Assembly: GCA_910577105.1 (NCBI GenBank) | Contig: CAJTMB010000001.1 | Span: forward strand, 124,001 to 188,000 | DNA from: an uncultured Lachnospiraceae bacterium | GTDB lineage: Bacteria; Bacillota; Clostridia; Lachnospirales; Lachnospiraceae | Direction of reading: 5' to 3' | Length of the DNA stretch: 64,000 bases | Part shown: positions 50,066 through 58,533 of the stretch, one piece after another | How the letters are laid out: every line of letters begins with the position of its first letter | How positions within the stretch are numbered: position 1 is the stretch's first letter | Translations under genes and position numbers: made by a program | Notes under the pieces: model-generated | Seen by the model: the letters and a program-made list of their open reading frames with translations, nothing else | The model's database searches: none | Told to the model about the DNA's origin: nothing

Positions 50066-50380
50066 CTAAATAACTGCTAAAATATATAAACAAGTCACAC
50101 CAATGCTTATCACCAGTCCTACTGCCGAAAGCACAAGGCCTATAATCCCCATCGTCTGTTGGGGATATTTTCCTGCCAAACATACTATCCCTAAAATCAG
50201 ACCTGTAATGCCAAGTATCAGGTTTATGAGCAATACCCAAAAGCAGACAAGAGAAAAAATACCCATTACAAGACTTAATACCGCCATATTTGCGTTCTTC
50301 TTCGGTATTGTATTTCTCACAACCGCCCTTGTGCTGTAATACGGGTTATAAGGATTTTGATTATTTGGTAATTGATTCAT
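50066..50380 (-). CDS. DUF4190 domain membrane protein
   Basis: The 104-residue protein has an Asn/Pro/Tyr-rich N-terminus (NNQNPYNPYYSTR) and two membrane helices with the DUF4190 pattern (ANMAVLSLVMGIFSLVCFWV, ILGITGLILGIVCLAGKYPQ). The family is common in Gram-positive bacteria, and its function is unknown. It follows the 50399-50890 gene by 18 bp, likely as one transcript. Confidence 0.8.
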   Translation of the reverse strand: MNQLPNNQNPYNPYYSTRAVVRNTIPKKNANMAVLSLVMGIFSLVCFWVLLINLILGITGLILGIVCLAGKYPQQTMGIIGLVLSAVGLVISIGVTCLYILAVI

Positions 50381-50398
50381 GTTGTTTCGGCCCTTCCA

Positions 50399-50890
50399 TT
50401 AAAGATAACCTTGCATACGCAGTTGAATCTGCGCCATAAACCAGAGTGCAAGAACCACCGCAAAGATGCAATAAAGCACGATTGCGATTCCTGTCTTCTT
50501 ATTCATGATGAGTTGAAGTGCAAACATACTGATGACTGCGCCCAAGAACATAAATAACCATCCGCCAAACAAAAAACCGCCGATTACGCTTAAGCCCACC
50601 AGCACCCATATCCATGCCGGCAATTTATTAATGGGCTCAAACGGCTTCCCGTTACTTACATACACGCCGTTGATTGTCAAATCGACTTTGTTTCCTATTA
50701 CCACCACATGGCAGTTGGTGCCGGGCAGCATGATTTCGTAATCCACTAAATTGATAAACCAATTGCTGGACTTCACCCGATAGACATCCATATCCACCTG
50801 AATCTCCATCTTTCCCGTCCACGTCCTGTTAAAACTAATCGTGTGGGCAACCCCGTTGCAGTCTGTAACAGACCATGAATTGTTTTGCAT
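50399..50890 (-). CDS. membrane protein with N-terminal beta-rich domain, unknown
   Basis: The 163-residue protein has a soluble first half of beta strands (SWSVTDCNGVAHTISFNRTW, MEIQVDMDVYRVKSSNWFIN, NKVDLTINGVYVSNGKPFEP), vaguely like the eukaryotic FAIM1 fold. Three membrane helices follow (about 92-160). The FAIM-like resemblance is only pattern-level. The ribosome site is GAGGAGGAG. It pairs with the DUF4190 gene. Confidence 0.65.
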   Translation of the reverse strand: MQNNSWSVTDCNGVAHTISFNRTWTGKMEIQVDMDVYRVKSSNWFINLVDYEIMLPGTNCHVVVIGNKVDLTINGVYVSNGKPFEPINKLPAWIWVLVGLSVIGGFLFGGWLFMFLGAVISMFALQLIMNKKTGIAIVLYCIFAVVLALWFMAQIQLRMQGYL

Positions 50891-51039
50891 ATCTCTCCTC
50901 CTCTTGATAAAAATAGTGATAGTTATATGATACCATAATAATATATTATTTGAAAATAAATTTTTAGGTTAAATATATTAATTATAGCACCACAAACTGA
51001 GCAGGCAGGCTAAAAGCCGCCCGTAAACTCACACAAGTA

Positions 51040-52230
51040 CTATATCAACTGCGGTAAAAGTGATTCCCCTATTGTCCCCTTTGGCATTGCCACACCAAAA
51101 TTCTGCGCAATCGTCGCCCCCACTGCGGCAAAATTCTTCCTGTCGCAAAGTCTTTCTCCCCCCGTTAACGCCGGAGAGTATATGAGCAGCGGCACCATTT
51201 CCTTTGTGTGGTCCGTCCCCTTAAAGGTGGGGTCATTGCCGTGGTCAGCGGTAATCATCAGCAAATCCTCCTCCTTCATGTTCGCAAGGAAAACACCCAG
51301 TTTTTCGTCAAACCGCTCCAGTTCCTGTCCGTAACCCAGTGGGTTTCGCCTATGTCCCCACAGCGCGTCAAAGTCTACCAGATTGGTAAAACAGAGTCCC
51401 GTAAATTCTTTCTCCAACAATTCAATTGTCTGCTCCATTCCGTGCACGCTGCTCTTTGATTTGTAGGCCTCGGTAATGCCCTCCCCGTCAAAGATATCCC
51501 TGATTTTTCCTACGCTGATGACGTCAAAACCCTTTTCCTTTAAAGCATCCAGTACGGTTTTTCCATAAGGCTTTAAGGCGTAGTCGTGCCGGTTTGCCGT
51601 TCGCTTAAACTCCCCTTTTCGCTTTCCCGTATAAGGCCGTGCAATCACGCGTCCGACCCTCCACTCGTCACGCATGGTCAGTTCCCTTGCAATTTCACAG
51701 CAACGGTACAATTCCTCCAAGCCAAAGGTTTCCTCATTTCCGCAGATTTGCAGCACCGAATCGGCAGAGGTATACACAATCATGGCGCCCGTGGCAATTT
51801 CCTCTTCTCCAAGTTCTTCCAGAATCTCCGTTCCGCTGGCAGACTTATTTCCGATAATGCGCCGTCCCGTCCGCCTGCTTAGTTCCTCTATGAGCTCTTT
51901 TGGAAAACCGGTTTCCGTAAATGTCTGAAACGGCGTCGTGATGTGGAGACCCATCAGCTCCCAGTGTCCCGTCATGGTATCCTTCCCCGTGCTTGCCTCA
52001 TGAAGCCTTGCCTGATATCCTTTTACCGCTTCAGGCTCTTTCACATGGGAAAGAGGATGAAGCCTGCCAAGGCCCAGCTTTGCCAGATTGGGGATTGAAA
52101 GTTCAGACATAAAAGCATCAATATGTCCCAGTGTGTCGCATCCTTCATCCCCGTAATCCGCTGCATTTTCCATGGCGCCTATGCCGAGGGAGTCAATGAC
52201 AATGGTAAATATCCGTTTAAATTGTTTCAT
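51040..52230 (-). CDS. deoB: phosphopentomutase
   Basis: The 396-residue alkaline-phosphatase-superfamily enzyme has IFTIVIDSLGIGAMENAADY (metal Asp), the phospho-acceptor Thr region ASTGKDTMTGHWELMGL, FTNLVDFDALWGHRRNPLGY and LLMITADHGNDPTFKGTDHT. It interconverts ribose- and deoxyribose-1- and 5-phosphate. The start MKQFKRIFTIVID at 52230 is preferred. An in-frame ATG at 52284 lies within glpK and would add a non-conserved basic extension. It follows glpK closely and may be co-transcribed. Confidence 0.94.
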   Translation of the reverse strand: MKQFKRIFTIVIDSLGIGAMENAADYGDEGCDTLGHIDAFMSELSIPNLAKLGLGRLHPLSHVKEPEAVKGYQARLHEASTGKDTMTGHWELMGLHITTPFQTFTETGFPKELIEELSRRTGRRIIGNKSASGTEILEELGEEEIATGAMIVYTSADSVLQICGNEETFGLEELYRCCEIARELTMRDEWRVGRVIARPYTGKRKGEFKRTANRHDYALKPYGKTVLDALKEKGFDVISVGKIRDIFDGEGITEAYKSKSSVHGMEQTIELLEKEFTGLCFTNLVDFDALWGHRRNPLGYGQELERFDEKLGVFLANMKEEDLLMITADHGNDPTFKGTDHTKEMVPLLIYSPALTGGERLCDRKNFAAVGATIAQNFGVAMPKGTIGESLLPQLI

Positions 52231-52255
52231 CCTGCTTTGCCCCGCTTTCCCGAAT

Positions 52256-53752
52256 TTACTCTTCTTCCGCCCAGATAAGGGCACACTTCACGGCCTTCTG
52301 CCAGCCCTTCAGCAAAGCGCTCCGCTCCTCCTCTGCCATGGAAGGGGTAAGCTCCCTGCCAAGCTGCCAGTTTGCCTTAATTTCCTCCTTATCCTTCCAG
52401 TAGCCGGTTGCCAGCCCTGCCAGATATGCTGCGCCAAGCGCCGTGGTTTCTATGCATTTTGGACGGCGCACTTTTGTATCCAGGATATCTGCCTGAAACT
52501 GCATCAGGAAATTGTTGGCGCTGGCGCCGCCATCCACTTTTAAACTTTTTAAGGTCATGCCTGCATCCTTTTCCATTGCCCTTAACACATCCACAGTCTG
52601 ATAGGCGATGGATTCCAGGGTTGCCCGGATAAAATGCTCCTTGCTGCACCCCCTCGTCAGTCCCACAATGGTTCCTCTTGCATAAGGGTTCCAGTAAGGC
52701 GCCCCCATGCCCGCAAAAGCCGGCACCACATATACCCCGCCGGTATTTTCCACCTCCACGGCATACTCCTCGGACCGGGGAGCGCTCTTTATCATGCGCA
52801 TTCCATCCCTCAGCCACTGTATGGCGGCCCCTGCCACAAACACACTGCCTTCCAATGCGTATTCCGCCTGTCGGTCCGTACCGGCGGCAATGGTTGTCAA
52901 AAGCCCGCCTTGGGACTTTATTGCCTTGTTCCCGGTATTCATCAGCAGAAAGCAGCCCGTTCCGTATGTATTTTTTACATCCCCCGGCTCAAAACAGCAC
53001 TGACCGAAAAGGGCTGCCTGCTGGTCCCCCGCCGCCCCGGCAATGGGAATCTCCCCGCCGAGCACGGAGGTTTCCGTATGCCCGTAAATATAGCTGGAAG
53101 GCTTGACCTCGGGAAGCATGTTTTTGGGAATATGGAAGTAAGAAAGAATTTCATCATCCCATTGTAACTTATGGATATCAAACAGCATGGTGCGGGACGC
53201 ATTGGTATAGTCCGTCACATGCACGGCTCCCTTTGTCAGGTTCCAGATAAGCCATGTGTCCACTGTTCCAAACAACAGCTTTCCTTCCTCTGCTTTTTTT
53301 CTCGCCCCATCTACATTTTCCAAAATCCAGGCTATTTTGGAGGCGCTGAAATAAGCGTCGGGAACCAGCCCCGTCTTTTCCCTGACCGTTTTGTCAAATC
53401 CCTGCTCCACAAGCGTGTCAATCATGGCGGCCGTACGCCTGCACTGCCATACAATGGCATTGTAAACAGGTTCCCCCGTTTCCCTGTCCCAGCAGATGGT
53501 GGTCTCCCGCTGGTTGGTGATGCCGATGCCGCTTATCTCTTCCGGCTTTGCTCCCACCTTTGCCATGGCCTCTATCGCAACCGCAAGCTGGGAAGACCAT
53601 ATCTCTTTCGGATTGTGCTCCACCCAGCCGGGCTTTGGATAAATCTGTTCAAATTCCTTTTGCGCCATGGAACATATCCTGCCGCTTTTGTCAAAAAGAA
53701 TACAACGGGAACTGGTCGTTCCCTGGTCCAGTGCCAATACATATTTCCCCAT
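52256..53752 (-). CDS. glpK: glycerol kinase
   Basis: The 498-residue FGGY kinase begins MGKYVLALDQGTTSSRCILF and has ITNQRETTICWDRETGEPVY, the ATP-site AGAAGDQQAALFGQCCFEPG and DGGASANNFLMQFQADIL. It phosphorylates glycerol. At the loop where lactic-acid-bacterial GlpK has a His phosphorylated by HPr, this protein reads TSVLGGEIPIAG, with no His. It lies in a module with the two FAD oxidoreductases and DUF1667 protein; no glpF uptake gene is present. GGGAGG precedes the ATG. Confidence 0.95.
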   Translation of the reverse strand: MGKYVLALDQGTTSSRCILFDKSGRICSMAQKEFEQIYPKPGWVEHNPKEIWSSQLAVAIEAMAKVGAKPEEISGIGITNQRETTICWDRETGEPVYNAIVWQCRRTAAMIDTLVEQGFDKTVREKTGLVPDAYFSASKIAWILENVDGARKKAEEGKLLFGTVDTWLIWNLTKGAVHVTDYTNASRTMLFDIHKLQWDDEILSYFHIPKNMLPEVKPSSYIYGHTETSVLGGEIPIAGAAGDQQAALFGQCCFEPGDVKNTYGTGCFLLMNTGNKAIKSQGGLLTTIAAGTDRQAEYALEGSVFVAGAAIQWLRDGMRMIKSAPRSEEYAVEVENTGGVYVVPAFAGMGAPYWNPYARGTIVGLTRGCSKEHFIRATLESIAYQTVDVLRAMEKDAGMTLKSLKVDGGASANNFLMQFQADILDTKVRRPKCIETTALGAAYLAGLATGYWKDKEEIKANWQLGRELTPSMAEEERSALLKGWQKAVKCALIWAEEE

Positions 53753-53801
53753 GTTTTCCTCCCATTCTGCAGCCATGCGGCTCAGCCGCCTGCATCATTT
53801 T

Positions 53802-54161
53802 TTATTCTGCTTGATTCGTTGCCACGATATCCACACCTGTTCCTGCAATATCCTTCACCAGCACATCCCCGATTTTCACCGGCGGGACAGCCTCCACCTG
53901 CCTAAGGGCCTCCATGCACTCCATAATTTTTCCTTTGGGAATGTCCCGGGCTGTTTTCACAGAAACCATCTGTCCTTTCCTGCCCTGAATCCGCACCGTG
54001 CTGGTCACCATGCGCCTCGGGTCCGTCAGTTCGTTGCGCGCATACTCCGCACCCCTGCCACAGGTATTGCCTGTCACGGTAATATTTCCGTCCTCGTCCG
54101 TCACCGCCTTCAGTGCACATCCCAGCGGACATCTGATACAAGTCATTTCTTTAACCTGCAT
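53802..54161 (-). CDS. DUF1667 family iron-sulfur/zinc-type protein
   Basis: The 119-residue protein starts MQVKEMTCIRCPLGCALKAV, with a CxxCxxxC pattern, and a further Cys in VTGNTCGRGAEYARNELTDP, followed by RMVTSTVRIQGRKGQMVSVK. DUF1667 proteins occur beside anaerobic glycerol-3-phosphate dehydrogenase genes and probably carry an Fe-S cluster, in place of GlpC. The start at 54161 follows AAGGAG. Confidence 0.85.
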   Translation of the reverse strand: MQVKEMTCIRCPLGCALKAVTDEDGNITVTGNTCGRGAEYARNELTDPRRMVTSTVRIQGRKGQMVSVKTARDIPKGKIMECMEALRQVEAVPPVKIGDVLVKDIAGTGVDIVATNQAE

Positions 54162-54201
54162 ATCTTCTCCTTCCAATCCGGCATAAGCGTTTTATCTTGT
54201 C

Positions 54202-55506
54202 TCACACTTCAATGCATATTGTAATGTCAGAAAGCCTTTCCTGCGCCAGAATATCTGCTTTTTTGATTTTTACCTGTTCCATCTCTCCGGGCGCCAGAAC
54301 GGGCCTTTTTATTTTACTGACACATCTGTCGCCAAAATAAACCGCTATACAGGCATTGCGGTACACCTGTCCCACGCGGAACCGGATAATTTGTGTTTCC
54401 TCCATACAATACGGACGTATGGCGGAAGGAACCGTGTAACGGACGCCGTTTTTTGCGATAACAGCCAAACTTTCCTCTTTTTCCGACAATTTTGTCACTT
54501 CTTGCGGATTTTCCTGCCCGTCGTCCCTCTGCACAAAAGCCGCCGCCTTTTCCCCGGCTTTTTTTGCCTCCTCCGATACATAGTCCACCAAATCATGGAC
54601 ATGCAGCACATTGCCGCAGGCAAACACACCGCTTACATTGGTTTCCAGACTTTCGTTGACAAAGGGACCGCCCGTCACCCGGTTCAGATTTACCCCAAGG
54701 CCCGTGGAAAGTTCATTTTCGGGAATCAGCCCACAGGAAAGCAAAAGGGTATCGCAGGAAATATATTCCTCTGTTCCGGGAACCGGTTTCAAATTTTCAT
54801 CCACCTGCGCCAGCGTCACGCCGCACACCCTGTCCTTTCCGTCTATATCCACCACGGTATGGCTTAATTTCAACGGAATACCATAATCATCCAGACACTG
54901 CACAATATTTCTTTTCAAACCGCCGGAATATGGCATCAGCTCCGCAACCACTTTCACCTTTGCCCCTTCCAGAGTCATTCTTCTTGCCATAATCAGGCCA
55001 ATGTCCCCCGAGCCCAAAATCACAACCTCCCTGCCCGGCATCCTGCCCTCCATATTGACATACCGCTGTGCCGTACCGGCACAATAAATGCCTGCCGGCC
55101 GGTATCCCGGAATATTCAGCGCGCCTCTGGGGCGCTCCCTGCATCCCATTGCAAGGATAACCGCCTTTGCTTCCACATAAAACAACCCTTCCCGGCGGTT
55201 CATCAGGGTCAGCACCTTCCGGCCTTCCTCCCCGGCGGCAATGGACAGTACCATGGTTTCCAGTTCATAAGGAATCTGAAGTTCCTTTGCCATCTCAATA
55301 AATCTTGCCGCATACTCCGGCCCCGTCAGCTCCTCCTGAAACGTATGCAGGCCAAAACCATTGTGAATGCACTGGTTGAGAATGCCGCCCAGTTTATCGT
55401 CACGTTCCAGTATCAAAACATCCGTCGTCCCTGCCCTGACTGCTGCAACTGCCGCCGCAAGCCCTGCCGGTCCGCCGCCTACAATAGCGATATCTACCTG
55501 TCTCAC
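54202..55506 (-). CDS. NAD(P)/FAD-dependent oxidoreductase of the glycerol module
   Basis: The 434-residue flavoprotein has the FAD GxGxxG in DIAIVGGGPAGLAAAVAAVR, a second dinucleotide fold in REVVILGSGDIGLIMARRMT, ILAMGCRERPRGALNIPG, and GVFACGNVLHVHDLVDYVSE near the C-terminal. It resembles the flavoprotein partner (GlpB-like role) in Clostridial G3P dehydrogenase clusters. GTG at 55506 overlaps the upstream stop by 4 nt (GTGA), indicating coupling and probably a stable complex. Confidence 0.88.
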   Translation of the reverse strand: MRQVDIAIVGGGPAGLAAAVAAVRAGTTDVLILERDDKLGGILNQCIHNGFGLHTFQEELTGPEYAARFIEMAKELQIPYELETMVLSIAAGEEGRKVLTLMNRREGLFYVEAKAVILAMGCRERPRGALNIPGYRPAGIYCAGTAQRYVNMEGRMPGREVVILGSGDIGLIMARRMTLEGAKVKVVAELMPYSGGLKRNIVQCLDDYGIPLKLSHTVVDIDGKDRVCGVTLAQVDENLKPVPGTEEYISCDTLLLSCGLIPENELSTGLGVNLNRVTGGPFVNESLETNVSGVFACGNVLHVHDLVDYVSEEAKKAGEKAAAFVQRDDGQENPQEVTKLSEKEESLAVIAKNGVRYTVPSAIRPYCMEETQIIRFRVGQVYRNACIAVYFGDRCVSKIKRPVLAPGEMEQVKIKKADILAQERLSDITICIEV

Positions 55507-57020
55507 GCCTGCGCCTCCTCTCTGTCCTCCATGCTTACAAAGGCCTCCCTGCTTTCCTCATAGCCTTTGTTGTATCCGACCAGAAATCCTGAATCCTTCC
55601 CGGATTTGGTAATCTGCGCCATATCTGCGGAAAGCTCCCTTGCAAGGATTTCCACCGTTTTCGGCGCGCAGAATCCGGCCTGGCACCTGCCCATTCCGGC
55701 TCTCGTCCTGCGCTTTATGCCATCCAGCGTGGTGGCGCCAAGCGGCCTGTGAATGGCCGCCAGAATTTCTCCTTCCGTTACCTGCTCACAACGGCAGATT
55801 ACATTGGCAAAAGCAGGATTTTCTTTGATAAGACGTTGCTTCTCCTCATCCGTGGCAAGGCTCATGCCGGGCACGCCTTTCCTGTATGCCTTAAAGTCTT
55901 TTTTCAAGGCAGCGGGACGGATGCTTTGCAACAGGTTTGCCACGTACACACCGATTGCGGGGGCACAGGTCAGACCCGGCGATTCTATCCCGGCTACGTC
56001 AATAAAACCCGGTGCGTCTTCTGCTTCTCCTATGACAAAATCCCCGCCGTCCTCATGGGCGCGAAGTCCGGCAAAAGAAGTAATCACGGATTTGGAAGGC
56101 AGGTCTTTCAGGCTCTTTGCCGCCTGTTCCAGTACCTTTCCCATTCCTTCCCCGGTAGTGCATGTTGCCTCTTTATTTTCTATATCCTGGGCGGTAGGCC
56201 CTAACAGCAGATTGCCATGGACCGTGGGCGTCACCAGAATACCCTTTCCCATTTTGGTGGGAAGCTGGAATACGGTATGGGAAACCAGATTGCCCACCGT
56301 CCTGTCAAGCAGGCAGTACTCACCGCGTCTTGCAGTGATATGGAGTTTCTTTTCGCTGACCATATTGTGCAGCACATCCGCATATACGCCCGCCGCATTG
56401 ATTACCACAGGCGCCTCAAAACACCCCTTATCCGTATGCACCCGGTAGAGGAAACCTTCCTTTCCTGCCCCTTCCCCGGTCACCGGCATTTTTTCAATCT
56501 TTTCCACCGTAGTATCCAGTTTAAATTCCACGCCGTTTTCACAGGCATTTTCCGCCAATGCAATGGTAAGCCCGAAGGGACAGACAATTCCCCCCGCCGG
56601 CGCATACAATGCCGCTTTTACGTCCGGTGAAAGATTCGGCTCCAATTCCCTCAGCTTGTCGGGTTCTACAATGCACAGCCCTTCCACGCCGTTTTTTCTT
56701 CCCCGCTCCAAAAGCTCCAAAAGTCCTTCCCTTCCTTCTTCCTCAAAAGAAAGCACCAGGGAGCCATTCCTCTTAAAAGGAAAATCCAGTTCCCGGGAAA
56801 GAACATCCATCATACGGTTTCCCTCCACATTCAGGCGTGCTTTCAACGTTCCCGGCACTGCATCATGGCCAGCATGGACAATACCGCTGTTTGCCTTGGA
56901 AGTGCCTTCACATACATCGCTTTCCTTTTCCAGCACCAGCACCTTCCGCTCATAGCGGGAAAGTTCCCTTGCTATAGCCGCCCCGGACACTCCCGCACCG
57001 ATAATAATCACATCCGTCAT
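55503..57020 (-). CDS. GlpA-like FAD-dependent glycerol-3-phosphate dehydrogenase with BFD-type [2Fe-2S] domain
   Basis: The 505-residue protein has a DAO-type FAD domain (VIIIGAGVSGAAIARELSRY, GTSKANSGIVHAGHDAVPGT, TSFAGLRAHEDGGDFVIG). Its C-terminal BFD-like [2Fe-2S] region runs from ANVICRCEQVTEGEILAAIH to GMGRCQAGFCAPKTVEILAR, where the four Cys lie as C-x-C and C-x4-C. It probably oxidises glycerol-3-phosphate to dihydroxyacetone phosphate in the module with glpK. The start at 57020 follows GGAGG; an upstream in-frame ATG at 57083 lacks one. It is the first gene of the glp unit. Confidence 0.88.
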   Translation of the reverse strand: MTDVIIIGAGVSGAAIARELSRYERKVLVLEKESDVCEGTSKANSGIVHAGHDAVPGTLKARLNVEGNRMMDVLSRELDFPFKRNGSLVLSFEEEGREGLLELLERGRKNGVEGLCIVEPDKLRELEPNLSPDVKAALYAPAGGIVCPFGLTIALAENACENGVEFKLDTTVEKIEKMPVTGEGAGKEGFLYRVHTDKGCFEAPVVINAAGVYADVLHNMVSEKKLHITARRGEYCLLDRTVGNLVSHTVFQLPTKMGKGILVTPTVHGNLLLGPTAQDIENKEATCTTGEGMGKVLEQAAKSLKDLPSKSVITSFAGLRAHEDGGDFVIGEAEDAPGFIDVAGIESPGLTCAPAIGVYVANLLQSIRPAALKKDFKAYRKGVPGMSLATDEEKQRLIKENPAFANVICRCEQVTEGEILAAIHRPLGATTLDGIKRRTRAGMGRCQAGFCAPKTVEILARELSADMAQITKSGKDSGFLVGYNKGYEESREAFVSMEDREEAQA

Positions 57021-57483
57021 AGCTTCCTCCTTTACCCAAATCCCCAAAGGTTTTCTTACGCCTTCCCTTCGGCAAAACCGCAAAAAGCCTGAACAAGAAC
57101 TCTGTATTGTCTTTGCCCGGCTTTCCTCATCTACTATTTATAATAGAACATAATGATTTTAAAAACAAGATGATGATTGCAAAAATAGAATTGTGTATGT
57201 GTTATAAGCCTCATCCATCCAATAGTGCATTTTACTGTCACACTGCTTTTCCGGTAAGCATTTGGATATCAGGCCGGGTGACCGGGAATAGTAATTTATA
57301 ATTGATGTGTCTGTTTTGCGTTAACAAACCGCACGATACCTTTTTTAACGTGCAAAGTTTATTTTATTTTTAGAAAACTTTTATGAAATCGTGCCCAATC
57401 CATTATTGCGAAATAATACTGAAACATGTAAGATTAAAACCATAAAAAAGAATTGTTGCGCAAAGGCGCAGTTAGGAGCACTT
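57021..57483. other. 463-bp divergent intergenic region
   Basis: This region separates the glp unit (minus) from hflK (plus). A possible minus-strand -10 (TATAAA, 57137-57142) with a weak -35 was seen, and a short GCACG/CGTGC inverted repeat at about 57331-57354. No convincing hflK promoter or small gene was found. Confidence 0.5.
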
Positions 57484-58521
57484 ATGATGAAAGAATCTTT
57501 TCGTAACAGGCGAAACGGCTTTGAAACGGTTGAGCCGGGCGGCAAATCTTCTTCCAACACCCCTTGGAGAAAAATTGCAGGCATAGGCATCGGTATTTTT
57601 GTAATATTGATACTTGCATTCAACTCCACCTATCAGATTAGGGAACAGGAACAGGCGGTGCTGATTACTTTCGGGCAGGCCACTCCCGTAACGGAACCGG
57701 GGCTGCATTTTAAAATCCCCTTTGTCCAGCAGGTCAGCAAAGTAAACACTACCATACAGGGAATTTCCATCGGATATGACCAGACCTCCAATGTCTCCAA
57801 TGAAGATGAATCCCTGATGATTACTTCAGATTACAACTTTGTAAATGTGGACTTCTTTGTGGAGTACCGTTTTTCCGACCCGGTGAAAGCGGTTTTTGCT
57901 TCACGGGAGCCTGTTGCCATTTTAAAAAATATCAGCATGAGCTGCATACGAAATGTCATAGGCAGTTATCCGGTAGACGATGTATTGACAACCGGAAAAA
58001 ATGAAATTCAGGCTGCCATAAAAGAGATGATTTTAAAAAAGCTGGAAGAACAGGATTTGGGTATCCAGCTGGTAAACGTCACAATTCAGGATTCCGAACC
58101 TCCGACCATTGAAGTCATGGAAGCCTTCAAAGCGGTGGAAACGGCAAAGCAGGGCAAGGAAACGGCAATCAACAATGCCAACAAATACCGCAATGAGCAG
58201 ATTCCTTCCGCCCAGGCCGAAGCTGATGCCATTATACAGGCGGCGGAAGCCGAAAAGACGGCACGCATCAATGAAGCACTTGCACAGGTGGCACGTTTTA
58301 ACGCCATATATGAGGAATACAGCAAAAATCCTGAAGTAACCAGGGAACGCATGTTTTTTGAAGCAATGGAGGAGATTCTTCCTGACTTAAAGGTAATCAT
58401 CGAAAGCCCAAACGGCAATATGCAGACCTTTTATCCGATTGAATCCTTTGTGGAGTTCCCTTCATCGGGTACCACTTCCGTTAACCAGCCTGCCGGCAAC
58501 GACAGTTCCAGCCAGCAATAA
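57484..58521 (+). CDS. hflK: HflK-like SPFH/band 7 membrane protein
   Basis: The 345-residue protein has a membrane segment at about 32-52 (WRKIAGIGIGIFVILILAFN) and an extracytoplasmic SPFH domain (YQIREQEQAVLITFGQATPV, PGLHFKIPFVQQVSKVNTTI). A coiled-coil (about 210-290, rich in Ala/Glu: QAEADAIIQAAEAEKTARIN) and a Ser/Gln-rich tail follow. In E. coli HflK-HflC regulates FtsH. ATG at 57484 is 5 nt after AGGAG. It is followed by hflC after 12 bp. Confidence 0.88.
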   Translation: MMKESFRNRRNGFETVEPGGKSSSNTPWRKIAGIGIGIFVILILAFNSTYQIREQEQAVLITFGQATPVTEPGLHFKIPFVQQVSKVNTTIQGISIGYDQTSNVSNEDESLMITSDYNFVNVDFFVEYRFSDPVKAVFASREPVAILKNISMSCIRNVIGSYPVDDVLTTGKNEIQAAIKEMILKKLEEQDLGIQLVNVTIQDSEPPTIEVMEAFKAVETAKQGKETAINNANKYRNEQIPSAQAEADAIIQAAEAEKTARINEALAQVARFNAIYEEYSKNPEVTRERMFFEAMEEILPDLKVIIESPNGNMQTFYPIESFVEFPSSGTTSVNQPAGNDSSSQQ

Positions 58522-58533
58522 GGAGGGCATATC

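Noticed and set aside
50990..51030. GGCAGGCT/AGCCGCC hairpin after deoB as a terminator
   Set aside because: The stem is interrupted and no T run follows on the minus strand, so support is too weak.
53171..53905. A 244-codon plus-strand frame opposite glpK
   Set aside because: Antisense by-product of glpK; no start signal and no recognisable domain.
57107..57301. 64-codon plus-strand frame in the glp-hflK gap
   Set aside because: No ribosome site and no conserved pattern; it lies in AT-rich intergenic sequence.
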